A stretch of DNA of 25,000 nt from Prorocentrum cordatum (lineage: Eukaryota > Sar > Dinophyceae > Prorocentrales > Prorocentraceae), in NCBI GenBank assembly GCA_963575745.1, contig CAUYUJ010016291.1, positions 117,539 through 142,538 of the forward strand, written 5' to 3'. The notes beneath the pieces were generated by a model. That model had not been told where the DNA came from. It was given only the letters and a program-made list of their open reading frames with translations, and made no database searches. A program made the position numbers and the translations under genes. The stretch's first letter is position 1. The number at the start of each line of letters is the position of its first letter. Positions 1 to 9,589 of the stretch are shown piece by piece.

Positions 1-111
1 GCACGGCAAGTACATGAGACACGCGTCTACATACAGCCGCACGCATGCACACACTCGCACACACAAGACGCATGTTCACTGCATCATACACCCAAGACGT
101 CTGCACAATCC

Positions 112-1700
112 GTGAGGGTCGTCCAGGGCACAGCAGGCATGGCATATTCTCGACACCATAGGGGGTGCGCAGGGGGTGGTTTCTCACCGCGGCCGCTATC
201 CGTGACGGTCGTCCAGGGCACAGCAGGCAGGGCATATTCTCGACACCATAGGGGGTGCGCAGGGGGTGGTCTCTCACCGCGGCCGCTATCCGTTCGTCAC
301 CAGGCATGGCATATTCTCGACACCATAGGGGGTGCGCAGGGGTGGTCTCTCACCGCGGCCGCTATCCGTGACGGTCGTCACAGCAGGCATGGCATAGCAG
401 CGCATGGCACCGCGGCCGCTATCCGTGACGGTCGTCCAGGGCACAGCAGGCATGGCATATTCTCGACACCATAGGGGGTGCGCAGGGGGTGGTCTCTCTC
501 ACCGCGGCCGCTATCCGTGACGGTCGTCCAGGGCACAGCAGGCATGGCATATTCTCGACACCATAGGGGGTGCGCAGGGGGTGGTCTCTCACCGCGGCCG
601 CTATCCGTGACGGTCGTCCAGGGCACAGCAGGCATGGCATATTCTCGACACCATAGGGGGTGCGCAGGGGGTGGTCTCTCACCGCGGCCGCTATCCGTGA
701 CGGTCGTCCAGGGCACAGCAGGCATGGCATATTCTCGACACCATAGGGGGTGCGCAGGGGGTGGTCTCTCACCGCGGCCGCTATCCGTGACGGTCGTCCA
801 GGGCACAGCAGGCATGGCATATTCTCGACACCATAGGGGGTGCGCAGGGGGTGGTCTCTCACCGCGGCCGCTATCCGTGACGGTCGTCCAGGGCACAGCA
901 GGCATGGCATATTCTCGACACCATAGGGGGTGCGCAGGGGGTGGTCTCTCACCGCGGCCGCTATCCCTGACAGTCGTCCAGGGCACAGCAGGCATGGCAT
1001 AGTCTCGGCAGCGTAGGGGGTGCGCAGGGGGTGGTCTCTTACCGCGGCCGCTATCAGTGACAGTCGTCCAGGGCACAGCAGGCATGGCATATTCTCGACA
1101 CCGTAGGGGGTGCGCAGGGGGTGGTCTCTCACCGCGGCCGCTATCCGTGACGGTCGTCCAGGGCACAGCAGGCATGGCATATTCTCGACACCATAGGGGG
1201 TGCGCAGGGGGTGGTCTCTCGCTATCCGTGACGGTCGTCCAGCACAGCAGCATGGCATATTCTCGCACCATAGGGGTGCGCAGGGGGTGGTCTCTCACCG
1301 CGGCCGCTACCCGTGACGGTCGTCCAGGGCACAGCAGGCATGGCATATTCTCGACGCCATAAGGGGGTGCGCAGGGGTGGTCTCTCACCGCGGCCGCTAT
1401 CCGTGACGGTTGTCCAGGGCACAGCAGGCATGGCATATTCTCGACACCATAGGGGGTGCGCAGGGGGTGGTCTCTCACCGCGGCCGCTATCCGTGACGGT
1501 CGTCCAGGGCACAGCAGGCATGGCATATTCTCGACACCATAGGGAGTGCGCAGGGGGTGGTCTCTCACCGCGGCCGCTATCCGTGACGGTCGTCCAGGGC
1601 GCAGCAGGCATGGCATATTCTCGACACCGTAAGGGGGTGCGCAGGGGGTGGTCTCTCACCGCGGCCGCTATCCGTGACGTTCGTCCAGGGCACTGCGGTA
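112..1700. repeat. 90-bp minisatellite array with a NotI site in nearly every unit
   Basis: About 18 tandem units with a 90-bp period. A typical unit begins CTATCCGTGACGGTCGTCCA, passes through GGCATGGCATATTCTCGACA, and ends GGTCTCTCACCGCGGCCG. The junction creates GCGGCCGC (NotI), seen about 17 times. Five consecutive units (511-960) are identical, while units near both ends carry deletions and substitutions (for example around 287-420, 1222-1310 and 1668-1700). This is the usual pattern of an array homogenised in the middle by unequal exchange. Because 90 is divisible by three and the unit has few stops, both strands carry long open frames (up to about 410 codons) made of a 30-residue repeat. 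I regard these as by-products. The first 111 bases are short CA-rich unique sequence. Confidence 0.97.
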
Positions 1701-2046
1701 TCGGCGGGGCAACGGCCACCAACATCATTCTCACATGCTTCACTTCAGCTCTCGTCACTCCAGCCATACTATAAGTATGTTGGGTTCCTCGGTAGCGTAA
1801 TTGTGGGGGAGGAGAGGTGGGGCGAGGGGGGGAGGAGGGGGCGCGTGGCGGAGGAGGGGGACGGGAGGGGGAGGGGGGAGGAGGGGGGGGGGGACAAATG
1901 GGGGAGGATGGGCGAATGGGGGTGGGGAGCAAGAGGGGGATGGGGGAGGGGGAGAAGGAGGGGGGAGGAGGGGATGTGGGGCGAGTGGGGGGGGGGGGGA
2001 GGGGGCGAGGAGCGGAGGAGGAGGAGGGGGAGGGGAAGGGGGGACG
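1701..2046. repeat. Short unique spacer then G-rich polypurine tract
   Basis: About 100 bases of mixed sequence follow the minisatellite. From about 1805 to 2046 the plus strand is almost entirely G and A, with many runs of four or more G separated by short loops (GGGGAGGAGG type). It has clear potential for G-quadruplex or triplex structure. Open frames here encode only Gly/Arg/Glu on one strand and Pro/Ser on the other and are not credible genes. Confidence 0.85.
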
Positions 2047-2430
2047 TTGTACTTACGGTTTTGTGTCAACCTTGAAACCTGGGTAACAACCCTGGGACTG
2101 CTACACCCAGTCTCGCTTCTAGCCACTGCGTCGCTACCTTCGCATTTTTTCTTTTACTGCACCTTCCCTATCGAGGCGACACTACCACTGAAAACGATGG
2201 GGCTCAGCTATTTCTTGGATCTGCGATTAGGGCGCTTATCTTCTATGGTTCGTGTCGGCCTCTAGTACCTGGCGGGCGCCTACACATTTTACTATTCTCG
2301 TCTTGGCCTTACGTTCCTTAATTTTTCGCGGCGCCCGCCAGGTACATCGTGCGCCGAGCCAAGTGCGCTTTTCATTTTTTCTTCCGTACGTTCGATCAAG
2401 AACGCTGCTCCTCAAGTCGGGGTAACGTAA
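2047..2430. other. Unique non-repetitive stretch, no gene recognised
   Basis: Sequence of balanced composition between two G-rich tracts. No convincing reading frame or RNA gene was recognised. It contains the perfect inverted repeat annotated separately at 2265-2345. Confidence 0.5.
2265..2345. repeat. Perfect 16-bp inverted repeat with 49-nt spacer
   Basis: GTACCTGGCGGGCGCC at 2265-2280 is the exact reverse complement of GGCGCCCGCCAGGTAC at 2330-2345. The 49-bp spacer is AT-richer than the arms. The arms are flanked by TA steps inside GTAC, so the arrangement could be a tiny terminal-inverted-repeat element with a TA or GTAC target duplication, or an RNA hairpin. No coding capacity is present. 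Confidence 0.8.
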
Positions 2431-2528
2431 AAAAAGGAGGGGGGACGCGGGGGAAAGGCGAGGGGGGGAGGAAGGGCGAGGGGGGGAGGAGGGGGAGCAG
2501 GAAGGAGATGGGGGAGGGGGGGGGGCAA
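2431..2528. repeat. Second G-rich polypurine tract
   Basis: Repeated GAGGGGGGGAGGA-type purine sequence, compositionally like 1805-2046. It has G-quadruplex potential and no credible gene. Confidence 0.8.
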
Positions 2529-2639
2529 GCTATGTGCGCTCGCGTCATATCTGACGTCCTACCCCTCCCTCCCATCCCTTACCATGGCGCTGATTTTCTC
2601 TATCCGCGGACGCGTGTCGTAGCGGACCTGTGGCTCCGC

Positions 2640-3270
<631 letters not shown>

Positions 3271-3289
3271 GGTGGAAGTGGCGGTGGGC

Positions 3290-3590
3290 GGGGCGGGGCG
3301 CGGTGCGGTGGTGGCGGGCGGATGGGCGCGCGAGAAAGAGGCCCGCGCTGGGGCGAGAACGCCATCCTGAACAACGGAGGCAAAACGCCGATCCGAAAAT
3401 GAGACCCACGCTGCAGCGGGAGCACGATTCGGAACGAGCGGGGCCCGAAAATGAGGCTGGCGCCTCAGCGAGAGCAGCATTTTGGAAAAAACATGCAGGC
3501 GAAAACCCAACTCCCTGGAATCGTGTGTGTAAAAAAGCAGGATGGAATCGTGTGTGTAAAAAAGCAGGATGCGGGGGGGGGGGGGGGGGC
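3290..3590. repeat. Diverged short repeats, a 27-bp tandem duplication and a G17 run
   Basis: From 3330 to 3500 a unit of roughly 50-60 bp recurs in diverged form (recognisable by CCGAAAATGAG followed by GCxGCGGGAG-like sequence). At 3517-3570 a 27-bp unit beginning GGAATCGTGTGTGTAAAAAA is exactly duplicated in tandem. It is followed by an uninterrupted run of 17 G at 3573-3589. No gene is recognised. Confidence 0.75.
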
Positions 3591-3849
3591 GAACAGTCCC
3601 AGCACGTCATCAGGGGAAGGAGGAGAGTAGTATTCATATTGAGTAATTCTTTACGCTTCGCGTATCCCCACCAGCCCATCTCACAACAACAACTCTTGCG
3701 AAGCATGCCGACAGTCGTGTTTTTCAGGCGTGTGTCCGCTTGGCCCCGCATATCTCCCCTGTTCCTCCTTCCTCCCGCCTCCTTGTACATCCTCCTTGTG
3801 GGGGGAGCGGGAGAAGGACGAGGCGGAGGAGGAGGGAGAGAAAGCGCTC
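3591..3849. other. Unique spacer, no gene recognised
   Basis: Balanced-composition sequence between the G17 run and the 25/28-bp array. Nothing identifiable was found beyond a short pyrimidine-rich stretch around 3760-3790. Confidence 0.4.
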
Positions 3850-4277
3850 CTCGTGGTTTGAGTCGTTTGGGGTTTCTCGTCCTGGTGTGTGTCGTTCGGG
3901 CCCTTCTTCCTGGTGTGAGTCGTTCGGGCTCTTCGTGGTGTGAGTCGTTCGGGCTCTTCGTCCTGGTGTGAGTCGTTCGGGCTTCTCGTGGTGTGAGTTG
4001 TTCGGGCCCCTCGTCCTGGTGTGAGTCGTTCGGGCCCCTCCTCCTGGTGTGACTCGTTCGGGCTCCTCGTGGTGTGAGTCGTTCGGGGCCCTCGTCGTGG
4101 TGTGAGTCGTTCGGGCTCCTCGTGGTGTGAGTCGTTCGGGCGCCTCGTCCTGGTGTGAGTCGTTCGGGCCCCTCCTTCTGGTGTGAGTCGTTCGGGCTCT
4201 TCGTGGTGTGAGTCGTTCGGGCCCCTCGTCCTGGTGTGAGTCGTTCGGGCTCCTCGTGGCGTGAGGCGTTCGGGCAC
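3850..4277. repeat. 25/28-bp minisatellite (GTGTGAGTCGTTCGGG core)
   Basis: About 17 units share the core GTGTGAGTCGTTCGGG followed by a C/T-rich tail that ends in either CTCG or CTCGTCC. The two tail forms give unit lengths of 25 and 28 bp in irregular order. Neither length is a multiple of three, so the minus-strand reading cycles through frames and yields a Pro/Asn/Asp/Ser/His-rich pseudo-protein. Not called as a gene. Confidence 0.9.
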
Positions 4278-4282
4278 CTCGT

Positions 4283-4610
4283 CCCCTTTTGGGGCGTCTT
4301 GGGGGCCTCTTGGCGGCCCCAGGGGCTTCTAGGAGCGTCTTGGGTGCCTTGGGGGAGCCTCTTCGGGCCTTTGGGAGCCTCTTGGAGGCCGTTTGGGGCG
4401 TCTTGGGGGCCTCTTGGCGGCCCCAGGGGCTTCCAGGAGCGTCTTGGGTGCCTCGGGGGAGCCTCTTGGGGCCTCTTGGGGGCCTCTTGGGGGCATCTTG
4501 GGGGCCTCTTGGAGGCCTCTTGGGGGCCTCCTGGGGGCCTCTTGGGGCCATCTTGGGGCCTCTTGGTGCCTCCTGGGCGCTTCTTGGGGCCATCTTGGAG
4601 GGGATGGATC
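4283..4610. repeat. CTTGGGGGCC-type short tandem repeats with an internal 104-bp duplication
   Basis: The plus strand is built from a 10-15-bp motif of the form CTCTTGGGGGC. Within it, a segment of about 80 bp starting at 4291 recurs at 4395 (offset 104 bp) with few differences, showing a higher-order repeat. A related array lies at 10728-10960. Translations read as Gly/Leu/Trp repeats (plus) or Pro/Gln/Glu/Ala repeats (minus). Confidence 0.88.
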
Positions 4611-4613
4611 AAA

Positions 4614-4800
4614 GAAGAGGGGAGCTTTAATGAGCGCTGCCCCCTCAGAAGGGCAAAATGAGCCCAAAACCTTCGTAAAATCAATGATTTTACATTGAAG
4701 GAAGAGGGGAGCTTTAATGAGCGCTGCCACCTCAGAAGGCCAAAATGGGGCCAAAACTGTAGTAAAATCAATGATTATGGTTTCAAAGAAGAGGAGAGGG
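4614..4800. repeat. 87-bp tandem repeat, about 2.2 copies
   Basis: Units begin with GAAGAGG at 4614, 4701 and 4788, an exact 87-bp spacing. The two complete units share GAGCTTTAATGAGCGCTGCC and AAAATCAATGATT blocks and differ by scattered substitutions. The minus strand reads through both units as a 29-residue repeat, within an open frame of some 720 codons that runs across several unrelated arrays down to 2600. That frame has no conserved domain I recognise and is probably fortuitous. Confidence 0.9.
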
Positions 4801-5740
4801 TTTTTTCTGCCCCCCCCCGTCGGGGCCAGAATCCTCGTGAGGGGTGTCGTTTTTTAGCCCTCCCAGGAGTCGAAAAAGACCCCTCCGGCCACCCGCGAAA
4901 GGACCTCTCCAGGCCCAGGGGGAGGGGGTAGGGGGAGGGGTAAACCCCTCCCCGAAGGGGAAGAAGGGGGGTTGAGAACAGAGAGAGCTCCCTAAACCAC
5001 CCACGCCCAAAGGGCTGGTGGGATCGTGGAGGAGTGGGGAGGGGAAAGACCTTCCGACGACCCCCCCCCCCCGCGCCCGAGGCCGTCGTCCAGGGCTTCG
5101 GCCCCGGCGGCGCCGCGCGGCCCCCCCCTGGAGCGCGCCCGCCGCCGCCGCGGCCTCCGCAGACTGGCCACGGCCGGGGGGGGGGAGCCGCGGTCCGTGC
5201 AGCAGGCTCGCGCCGAACGAGGGTGCGCGGGCAAGCTTTACAGCCAAGACGCTGAAATCAGGAGCCGTTTGGATTCGGAAGGGGCTCGATGTTCCCCAGG
5301 TTCCTCCATTGCCGTTCCTCTCGCCCTCCTCGGGCACGGAGGCGCCTTTAGGGCCAAAAAGGGGCTTCGTTCCTGATTTCGCGTTCCTTCTTTCAGGGGC
5401 CCGACTGTATCCCGGAAAGGGCTCAGGCCCAGGGTTCGCTTGGGCGCCCCAGGAGCGTGTGGTGACAGACGTGGCGGCGACCTCAGAAGCCGCAGAGAAG
5501 CCCACCGCAGGGTCCGTCGCCGCACGGCCTTGGGACCCCGGAGGCCCCAGACGCCCGAGACATCCCTGGAGAACGGCCCGAATCCCACAACCGTGCGGTG
5601 ACCCCGGATCCCCACCGAGGATCCCCACCGACTCACCACGCGGCGTGGTCACCTTTCTCGGGCTGAACGAAAGGGGGGGATAGGGAAAGGGGGGGTTACG
5701 AAATCTGCTGCATGCAGCTGGTTTCGGCCCCCCCCGCCGG
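4801..5740. other. GC-rich unique region, no gene recognised
   Basis: About 940 bases of GC-rich, mostly non-repetitive sequence. Both strands are open for more than 200 codons (plus 5018-5683, minus 4783-5652). The predicted proteins are Pro/Arg/Gly/Ala-rich with no domain I recognise, and openness on both strands is expected at this GC content. A diverged host exon cannot be excluded. Confidence 0.35.
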
Positions 5741-5811
5741 GCCCATTCCTCGATAAATGGGCACCTCCTGGCGCCGGGAGGCGCCAGGAAAATCAGCTAC
5801 GTGAGCTGATT
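5741..5811. other. Cluster of three consecutive perfect hairpins
   Basis: Three stems lie back to back. GCCCATT/AATGGGC pairs with an 8-nt loop (5741-5762). TCCTGGCGCC/GGCGCCAGGA pairs with a GGGA loop (5766-5789). AATCAGCT/AGCTGATT pairs with a 5-nt loop (5791-5811). A structured RNA, a protein-binding site or a small mobile-element end are all possible. No known RNA family was recognised. Confidence 0.75.
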
Positions 5812-5879
5812 CTCACCCCCCCCTTTGCTATCCCCTCCCTTCGCCCGGCCCGACACTCCGTTTGGGGGCCCCCGGTTCT

Positions 5880-6135
5880 TTGTTAGTTATGGTAGTTGTC
5901 CGAGGTGCCATGCAAGGGGTGGGCCGGCGGATTTTTTCTTTTATCGTCATGTAGAATGCGTGGGCCAGCGCATCTTTGTCTGAGGAGGTCTCGAGCGAAG
6001 CGCCTGTTCTTGCGACTCTGATCGACAAAGCACAGGGTATCGTGACCATGTCCGCTTGTTACGGACGTCTCGAGCAAAACATTTGTTATGCAGAATCTGT
6101 TGAGGATGTCTTACGCGAGACGTTTGTTTTGTTCT
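5880..6135. repeat. Diverged dispersed repeat (GCAGAATCT...GAGGATGTCT family)
   Basis: The segment ATGCAGAATCTGTTGAGGAT followed by GTCTTACGCGAGACGTTTGT (6087-6130) resembles GCGCAGAATCTTCGAGGATG followed by TCTCAACGCCTGTTTTG (8874-8910). Weaker relatives lie at 5950-6012 and 8774-8800. This indicates an old interspersed or tandem family. No coding function is apparent. Confidence 0.45.
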
Positions 6136-6660
6136 ATAGGTTGCCCTTCCCTGGGGCTCGACTCTTTTGTGTTTTACTCGAATTCCTGTCGATTGCTCTT
6201 CTCCTGGGGCTAGAAATCTTTTTTGCGTTTTACGTCTATTCTTATTGGTTGCCTCTCTCCTGGGGCTCTAATTAACTCTTTGTGTGTTGCTGTGAATTCT
6301 TATAACATGATCTGCCGTCTCCTGGGGCTCGAATCCTTGTGTGTTTTCCGCGGGTTCACACACACACACATATATATATATATATGTATATATGTATGTT
6401 GCCTTTTCCTTGGGGCTCGAATCCGTTGTGCTTAACGTGCGTTCCAGTAGATTGCCCCTCCACTGGGGCTCGAATTCGTCGCGTTTCCAGAGTATTTCTA
6501 TAGGTTGCCCATATCCTGGGGCTCGAATCCGTCGCGTTTTAGTTATATTCCTATATATACGTAGTCCCTCTCCTGGGGCTGGAACTCGTCGCGTTTTATG
6601 TATTTCCATCGACTGCCCCTCTCTTGGGCTCGAGTCATACTGTTTTTCTGTGGTGTTGGA
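6136..6660. repeat. 50-62-bp diverged tandem repeat with CTGGGGCTCGAATCC core
   Basis: Nine units carry a CTGGGGCTCG-like core at 6151, 6204, 6260, 6322, 6410, 6463, 6516, 6573 and 6623. The core is followed by a T-rich part (GTTTTA) and a conserved CTATAGGTTGCC-like spacer. The 88-bp step between 6322 and 6410 is explained by a CA/TA microsatellite expansion at 6358-6400. Two more units occur beyond the later arrays, at about 7838 and 7890. The core resembles the Pol III B box (GGTTCGAATCC), with the best match at 7887-7897, but no A box or cloverleaf was found. Confidence 0.8.
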
Positions 6661-6719
6661 CCCCCGTTTTGAAGGGACAGCGCCCCGCGTCCACTCACTC
6701 CGCACTCACTCCTCCTCTC

Positions 6720-7039
6720 CCTCCTCCATCATCCCATTCCGCGCCCTCATCCTCATCGTCATTATCATCGTCATCACCGTCGTCATCATCGTCCATTGTC
6801 GCCATCGCCATCAACCATATCATCATGGTCGTCATCATCATCGGCATTATCATCGTCATCGTCATCACCACCACCACTATCATGATCATGATCATCATCA
6901 TCATCATCGTCGTCATCAGCATGATCATGATCATCATCATAATAATAATAATCATCATCATTAACATCATCACCATCACAATCATCACCATCATAATCAT
7001 CACCACCATCATCATTATCATCATCATCATCATCAGCAG

Positions 7040-7074
<35 letters not shown>

Positions 7075-7099
7075 GCATCATCATCATCATCATCATCAG

Positions 7100-7148
<49 letters not shown>

Positions 7149-7155
7149 GCCATCG
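6720..7155. repeat. CAT/ATC trinucleotide microsatellite
   Basis: Imperfect (CAT)n that becomes purer towards 7020-7150. Depending on frame it encodes poly-Ile, poly-Ser or poly-His on the plus strand and poly-Met, poly-Asp or poly-Met/Met on the minus strand. These frames are repeat artefacts. Confidence 0.95.
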
Positions 7156-7179
7156 TATACTTCGTGCCTCTGCTCTCCG

Positions 7180-7768
7180 CATGTGCACCCCCTCACACGG
7201 TTCGTGGCCCTATAGGGAGCTCCACCGAAGGCTCCAGTGACAGGGTCCTCATGCGTCCCCCTGCCCATTTCGGCACACCCTTGATGCGCTTCGTGGTCCC
7301 ATAAGGAGCTCCACCGAAGGCCCCAGTGACGGGGTCCGCATACGTTCTCCGCCCCTTTCGGCACACCCCTCACACGCTTCGTGGCCCCATGGGGAGCTCC
7401 ACCGAAGGCCCGAGTGGCAGGGTCCGCATGCGTCCCCCCGCCCCTTTCGGCACACCCCTCACACGCTTCGTGGCCCCATGGGGAGCTCCACCGAAGGCCC
7501 CAGTGGCAGGGTCCGCATGCGTCCCCCCGCCCCTTTCGGCACACCCCTCACACGCTTCGTGGCCCCATGGGGAGCTCCACCGAAGGCCCGAGTGGCAGGG
7601 TCCGCATACGTTCTCCGCCCATTTCGGCACACCCCTCGCGCTTTGAGGCCTCATAGGGTACTCCACCGAAGGCCCGATTGGCTGCGTTCGCATGCGCCCA
7701 CTGGGCCCATTTCGGCACATCCCTCACACGCTTCGTGGCCCCATAGGGAGCTCCACCGAAGACGATAT
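7180..7768. repeat. 89-bp minisatellite array, about 6.6 units
   Basis: CACACCCCTC-type anchors at about 7185, 7274, 7362, 7451, 7540, 7628 and 7716 give an 88-89-bp period. The unit also contains GGGGAGCTCCACCGAAGGC and a CCCCTTTCGG block. The inner units (7362-7628) are nearly identical, while the outer units are diverged and trail off near 7765. The period is not a multiple of three, so the frame rotates between units. Confidence 0.93.
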
Positions 7769-7904
7769 TCACAACTGCGTTACTCACAATTGCATATGGT
7801 TGGGTCCTTCGCCAGGCTACTGTGCCGCTCTCCTGAGCTCGAGTTCTTAGTGTTTTACGCGTGTTCCTGTAGATTGCCCCTCCCTAAGGGTTCGAATCCT
7901 TCCT
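7769..7904. repeat. Spacer plus two more units of the CTGGGGCTCG family
   Basis: Cores at about 7838 (CTGAGCTCGAG) and 7888 (GGGTTCGAATCC), with the intervening GTTTTACGCGTGTTCCTGTA spacer, match the 6136-6660 family. The CAT microsatellite and 89-bp array therefore sit inside one repeat domain. No gene is seen. Confidence 0.6.
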
Positions 7905-8240
7905 GGCACGTTCTGTGGGGCGTCCCGTGGCGCGTTGCCCTGGCACATCGTTCGGCGCGTCCCCTGGCACGTTCCCTGGCACGTCCACTGGTACGTTCTT
8001 TCGCGCCTCCTGGCGCGCCGCTTACGACGTCCCCTGGCGTGATGCCCCCTGGCACGCCCCCTGGCACGCCCCTCGGCACGTCCCGTGGCGTGTCCACTGT
8101 CTCGTCCTCTGTCGCGTTCCCTGGCTTGTCCCCTGGCGCTTCCCCTGCCCGTTTCGTGGTGCCATCCCTTGTCACGTCTCCTGGCTCGTCCCCTGGCGCA
8201 TCCCCTAGTGCGCCCCTTGCACATCCCGTGGCGCGTCCAT
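7905..8240. repeat. 12-15-bp short tandem repeats (CCCTGGCACGT)
   Basis: Irregular tandem copies of CCCTGGCACGTC, with C/T substitutions, at 12- to 15-bp steps. On the minus strand one frame reads as a degenerate Pro-Gly-Asp/Val repeat and another as an Arg/Gly-rich repeat. Neither resembles a known protein. Not called as a gene. Confidence 0.82.
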
Positions 8241-8287
8241 GCGCCCAGCGCCCCGTGTCTTCTCGTCCCGTTTCGGAGCTGAGAGTC

Positions 8288-8553
8288 AGCCGGAGCTTAA
8301 GATCCAGATCAGTTCGGTCAGGATTCGGATGCCGAGGGCGACTTGATCCACAACGCAAGAGGGCACAACGCAACTCATTCCGGCATGACACATTTCATGT
8401 CAGCACGACAGAGCACAGCACAACATGTGGAACGGTACACCACGATCGATACCTGCAGCATTGCAATTGTTTGTCGCCCAATCGGGTGTCTTGGAAACGT
8501 CGCCATGCCTCGCATTCGAAATTATTTTCCGGGTTCGTGGGTCGATCATGTTT
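8288..8553 (+). repeat. Dispersed direct repeat, copy A
   Basis: Shares blocks with 10211-10440 in the same order and orientation: ATCCAGATCAGTTCGG, an AGCACAGC-rich middle part, GCAATTG, GGTGTCTT(G/A)GAAACGT and GGGTTCGTGGGTCGATCA. The two copies are clearly homologous but diverged by substitutions and by an indel in the middle. No coding capacity was found. It could be the end of a non-autonomous element or one copy of a segmental duplication. Confidence 0.85.
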
Positions 8554-8890
8554 TCCCGGAAAGGGCGTGGGCCCATGATGTTCTGTTAGTGGTTCAATTT
8601 GTTCTTGGCGCCTCGAATGAGCGAGGCTGGCGGATTTCAGCTCGATAGAGAGCAGGGTGAAGTTCCAATTCCATTCGGAAAAAGTGCGTTTCGTGCCTGC
8701 CCGTTCGAAGAAAGCAAGCCCTGCACGTTGGATCCCCGATCATTGTCGGGGTCCGCGGGTGAGGAGCGTTTTGCGCAGAATCGTTTTGAGGGGTGAGTTG
8801 GAACTTGCAGGAAACTTGAAAACCAAAGACATCGGATTTTAGTGCGTGCCCCCACGAGGATGGCGCGTCCTGCGCGCAGAATCTTCGAGG
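8554..8890. other. Unique spacer, no gene recognised
   Basis: Balanced-composition sequence with short open frames of 65-100 codons on both strands, none recognisable. Its right end carries the GCGCAGAATC...GAGGATGTC repeat shared with 6087-6130. Confidence 0.35.
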
Positions 8891-9424
8891 ATGTCTCAAC
8901 GCCTGTTTTGAAGAAGCGCTTCAGGTCGCCGAGTCGGATGTCTTACTGGGCATTTGGCCGCCCAGGGGGGATATCTAAGATGTGGCCGTCGGGCTCCCCA
9001 CGTGAAAATACGCGCTCGGAGGGGATATCGAACAGGCGCCTGGCGCCTGCGCTTTTGGCATGTGATTTCGCGTTTCCATGCCACCCACGTGGGATATCCA
9101 GCATGTGGCCGTCGGGCTCCCCACATGTAAACAGACGCGTGCGGAGAGGATCTCTAGCGCCTGCGCCTTTTGTACGCTCTACCCAGGGGGGATATCTAAC
9201 ATGTGATCGTCGGGCTCTCTACAGGTATAAAGACGCTACGCGCGTGGGGGGGATATCTAATATGCGCCTGGTGCGGAGGGGAAACCTATAATGCGCCAGG
9301 CGCTTGCGCCTTGGGCAGGTCTCTTCACGTGTCCAGGCCACCTGGTGCGATGTGTCGGGCTCCCCACACGGTAAAATGCGCGGGCGGAGGGGTTATCGAA
9401 TAAACGCTGTGCGCCTGTGCCACA
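8891..9424. repeat. About 120-bp diverged tandem repeat, block 1
   Basis: Units contain, in order, GGCCACCCAGGGGGGATATC, TAACATGTGGTCGTCGGGCT, CCCCACA(C/T)GTAAA, GGAGGGGATATCTAACATGC and GCGCCTGGCGCCTGCGCC. Three to four degenerate units are visible, with starts near 8960, 9082, 9180 and 9335. The repeat resumes at 9590. Unit lengths vary through internal deletions and partial duplications of the GGATATCTAA block. Confidence 0.85.
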
Positions 9425-9589
9425 GTTGTGGAGGACGATCCATGGAGAGGAAGCATGTTGCCAAATACTTTCCAGATGCCTAAAACACATATTAAACATG
9501 TTAAAACATTAAAACACATGTTTAAGACATGTTTAGAACATTTTCCGACATTTTAAACACATTCTAAATTCAAGGATCGGGCTGTTAGG
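9425..9589. other. AT-rich insert between two blocks of the 120-bp repeat
   Basis: Sequence rich in AAACATGTT, ACACATGTTTAAGACATGTTTA and similar palindromic AT blocks. It is sharply different in composition from the GC-rich repeat on either side. No gene is present. It may be an insertion or an array-specific spacer. Confidence 0.6.

Noticed and set aside
378-1616. A 412-codon minus-strand open frame with a 30-residue repeat
   Set aside because: It is a by-product of a 90-bp tandem repeat without stops. Both strands and several frames are open, and nothing in the repeat resembles a known protein.
3850-4277. Regular repeats that might suggest a CRISPR array
   Set aside because: Units are contiguous with no unique spacers between conserved repeats and no cas-like genes are near.
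4738-4755. CCATTTTGGC on the minus strand, shared with the dinoflagellate spliced leader
   Set aside because: Only a ten-base match, inside an 87-bp tandem repeat. The neighbouring unit has a different sequence there, so chance is the better explanation.
6720-7155. Poly-Asp, poly-Met and poly-Ile/Ser frames
   Set aside because: Direct translation of a CAT trinucleotide microsatellite.
7880-7910. Possible tRNA gene because of GGGTTCGAATCC
   Set aside because: No A box, no acceptor stem pairing and no anticodon arm could be found upstream, so only a B-box-like repeat core is reported.
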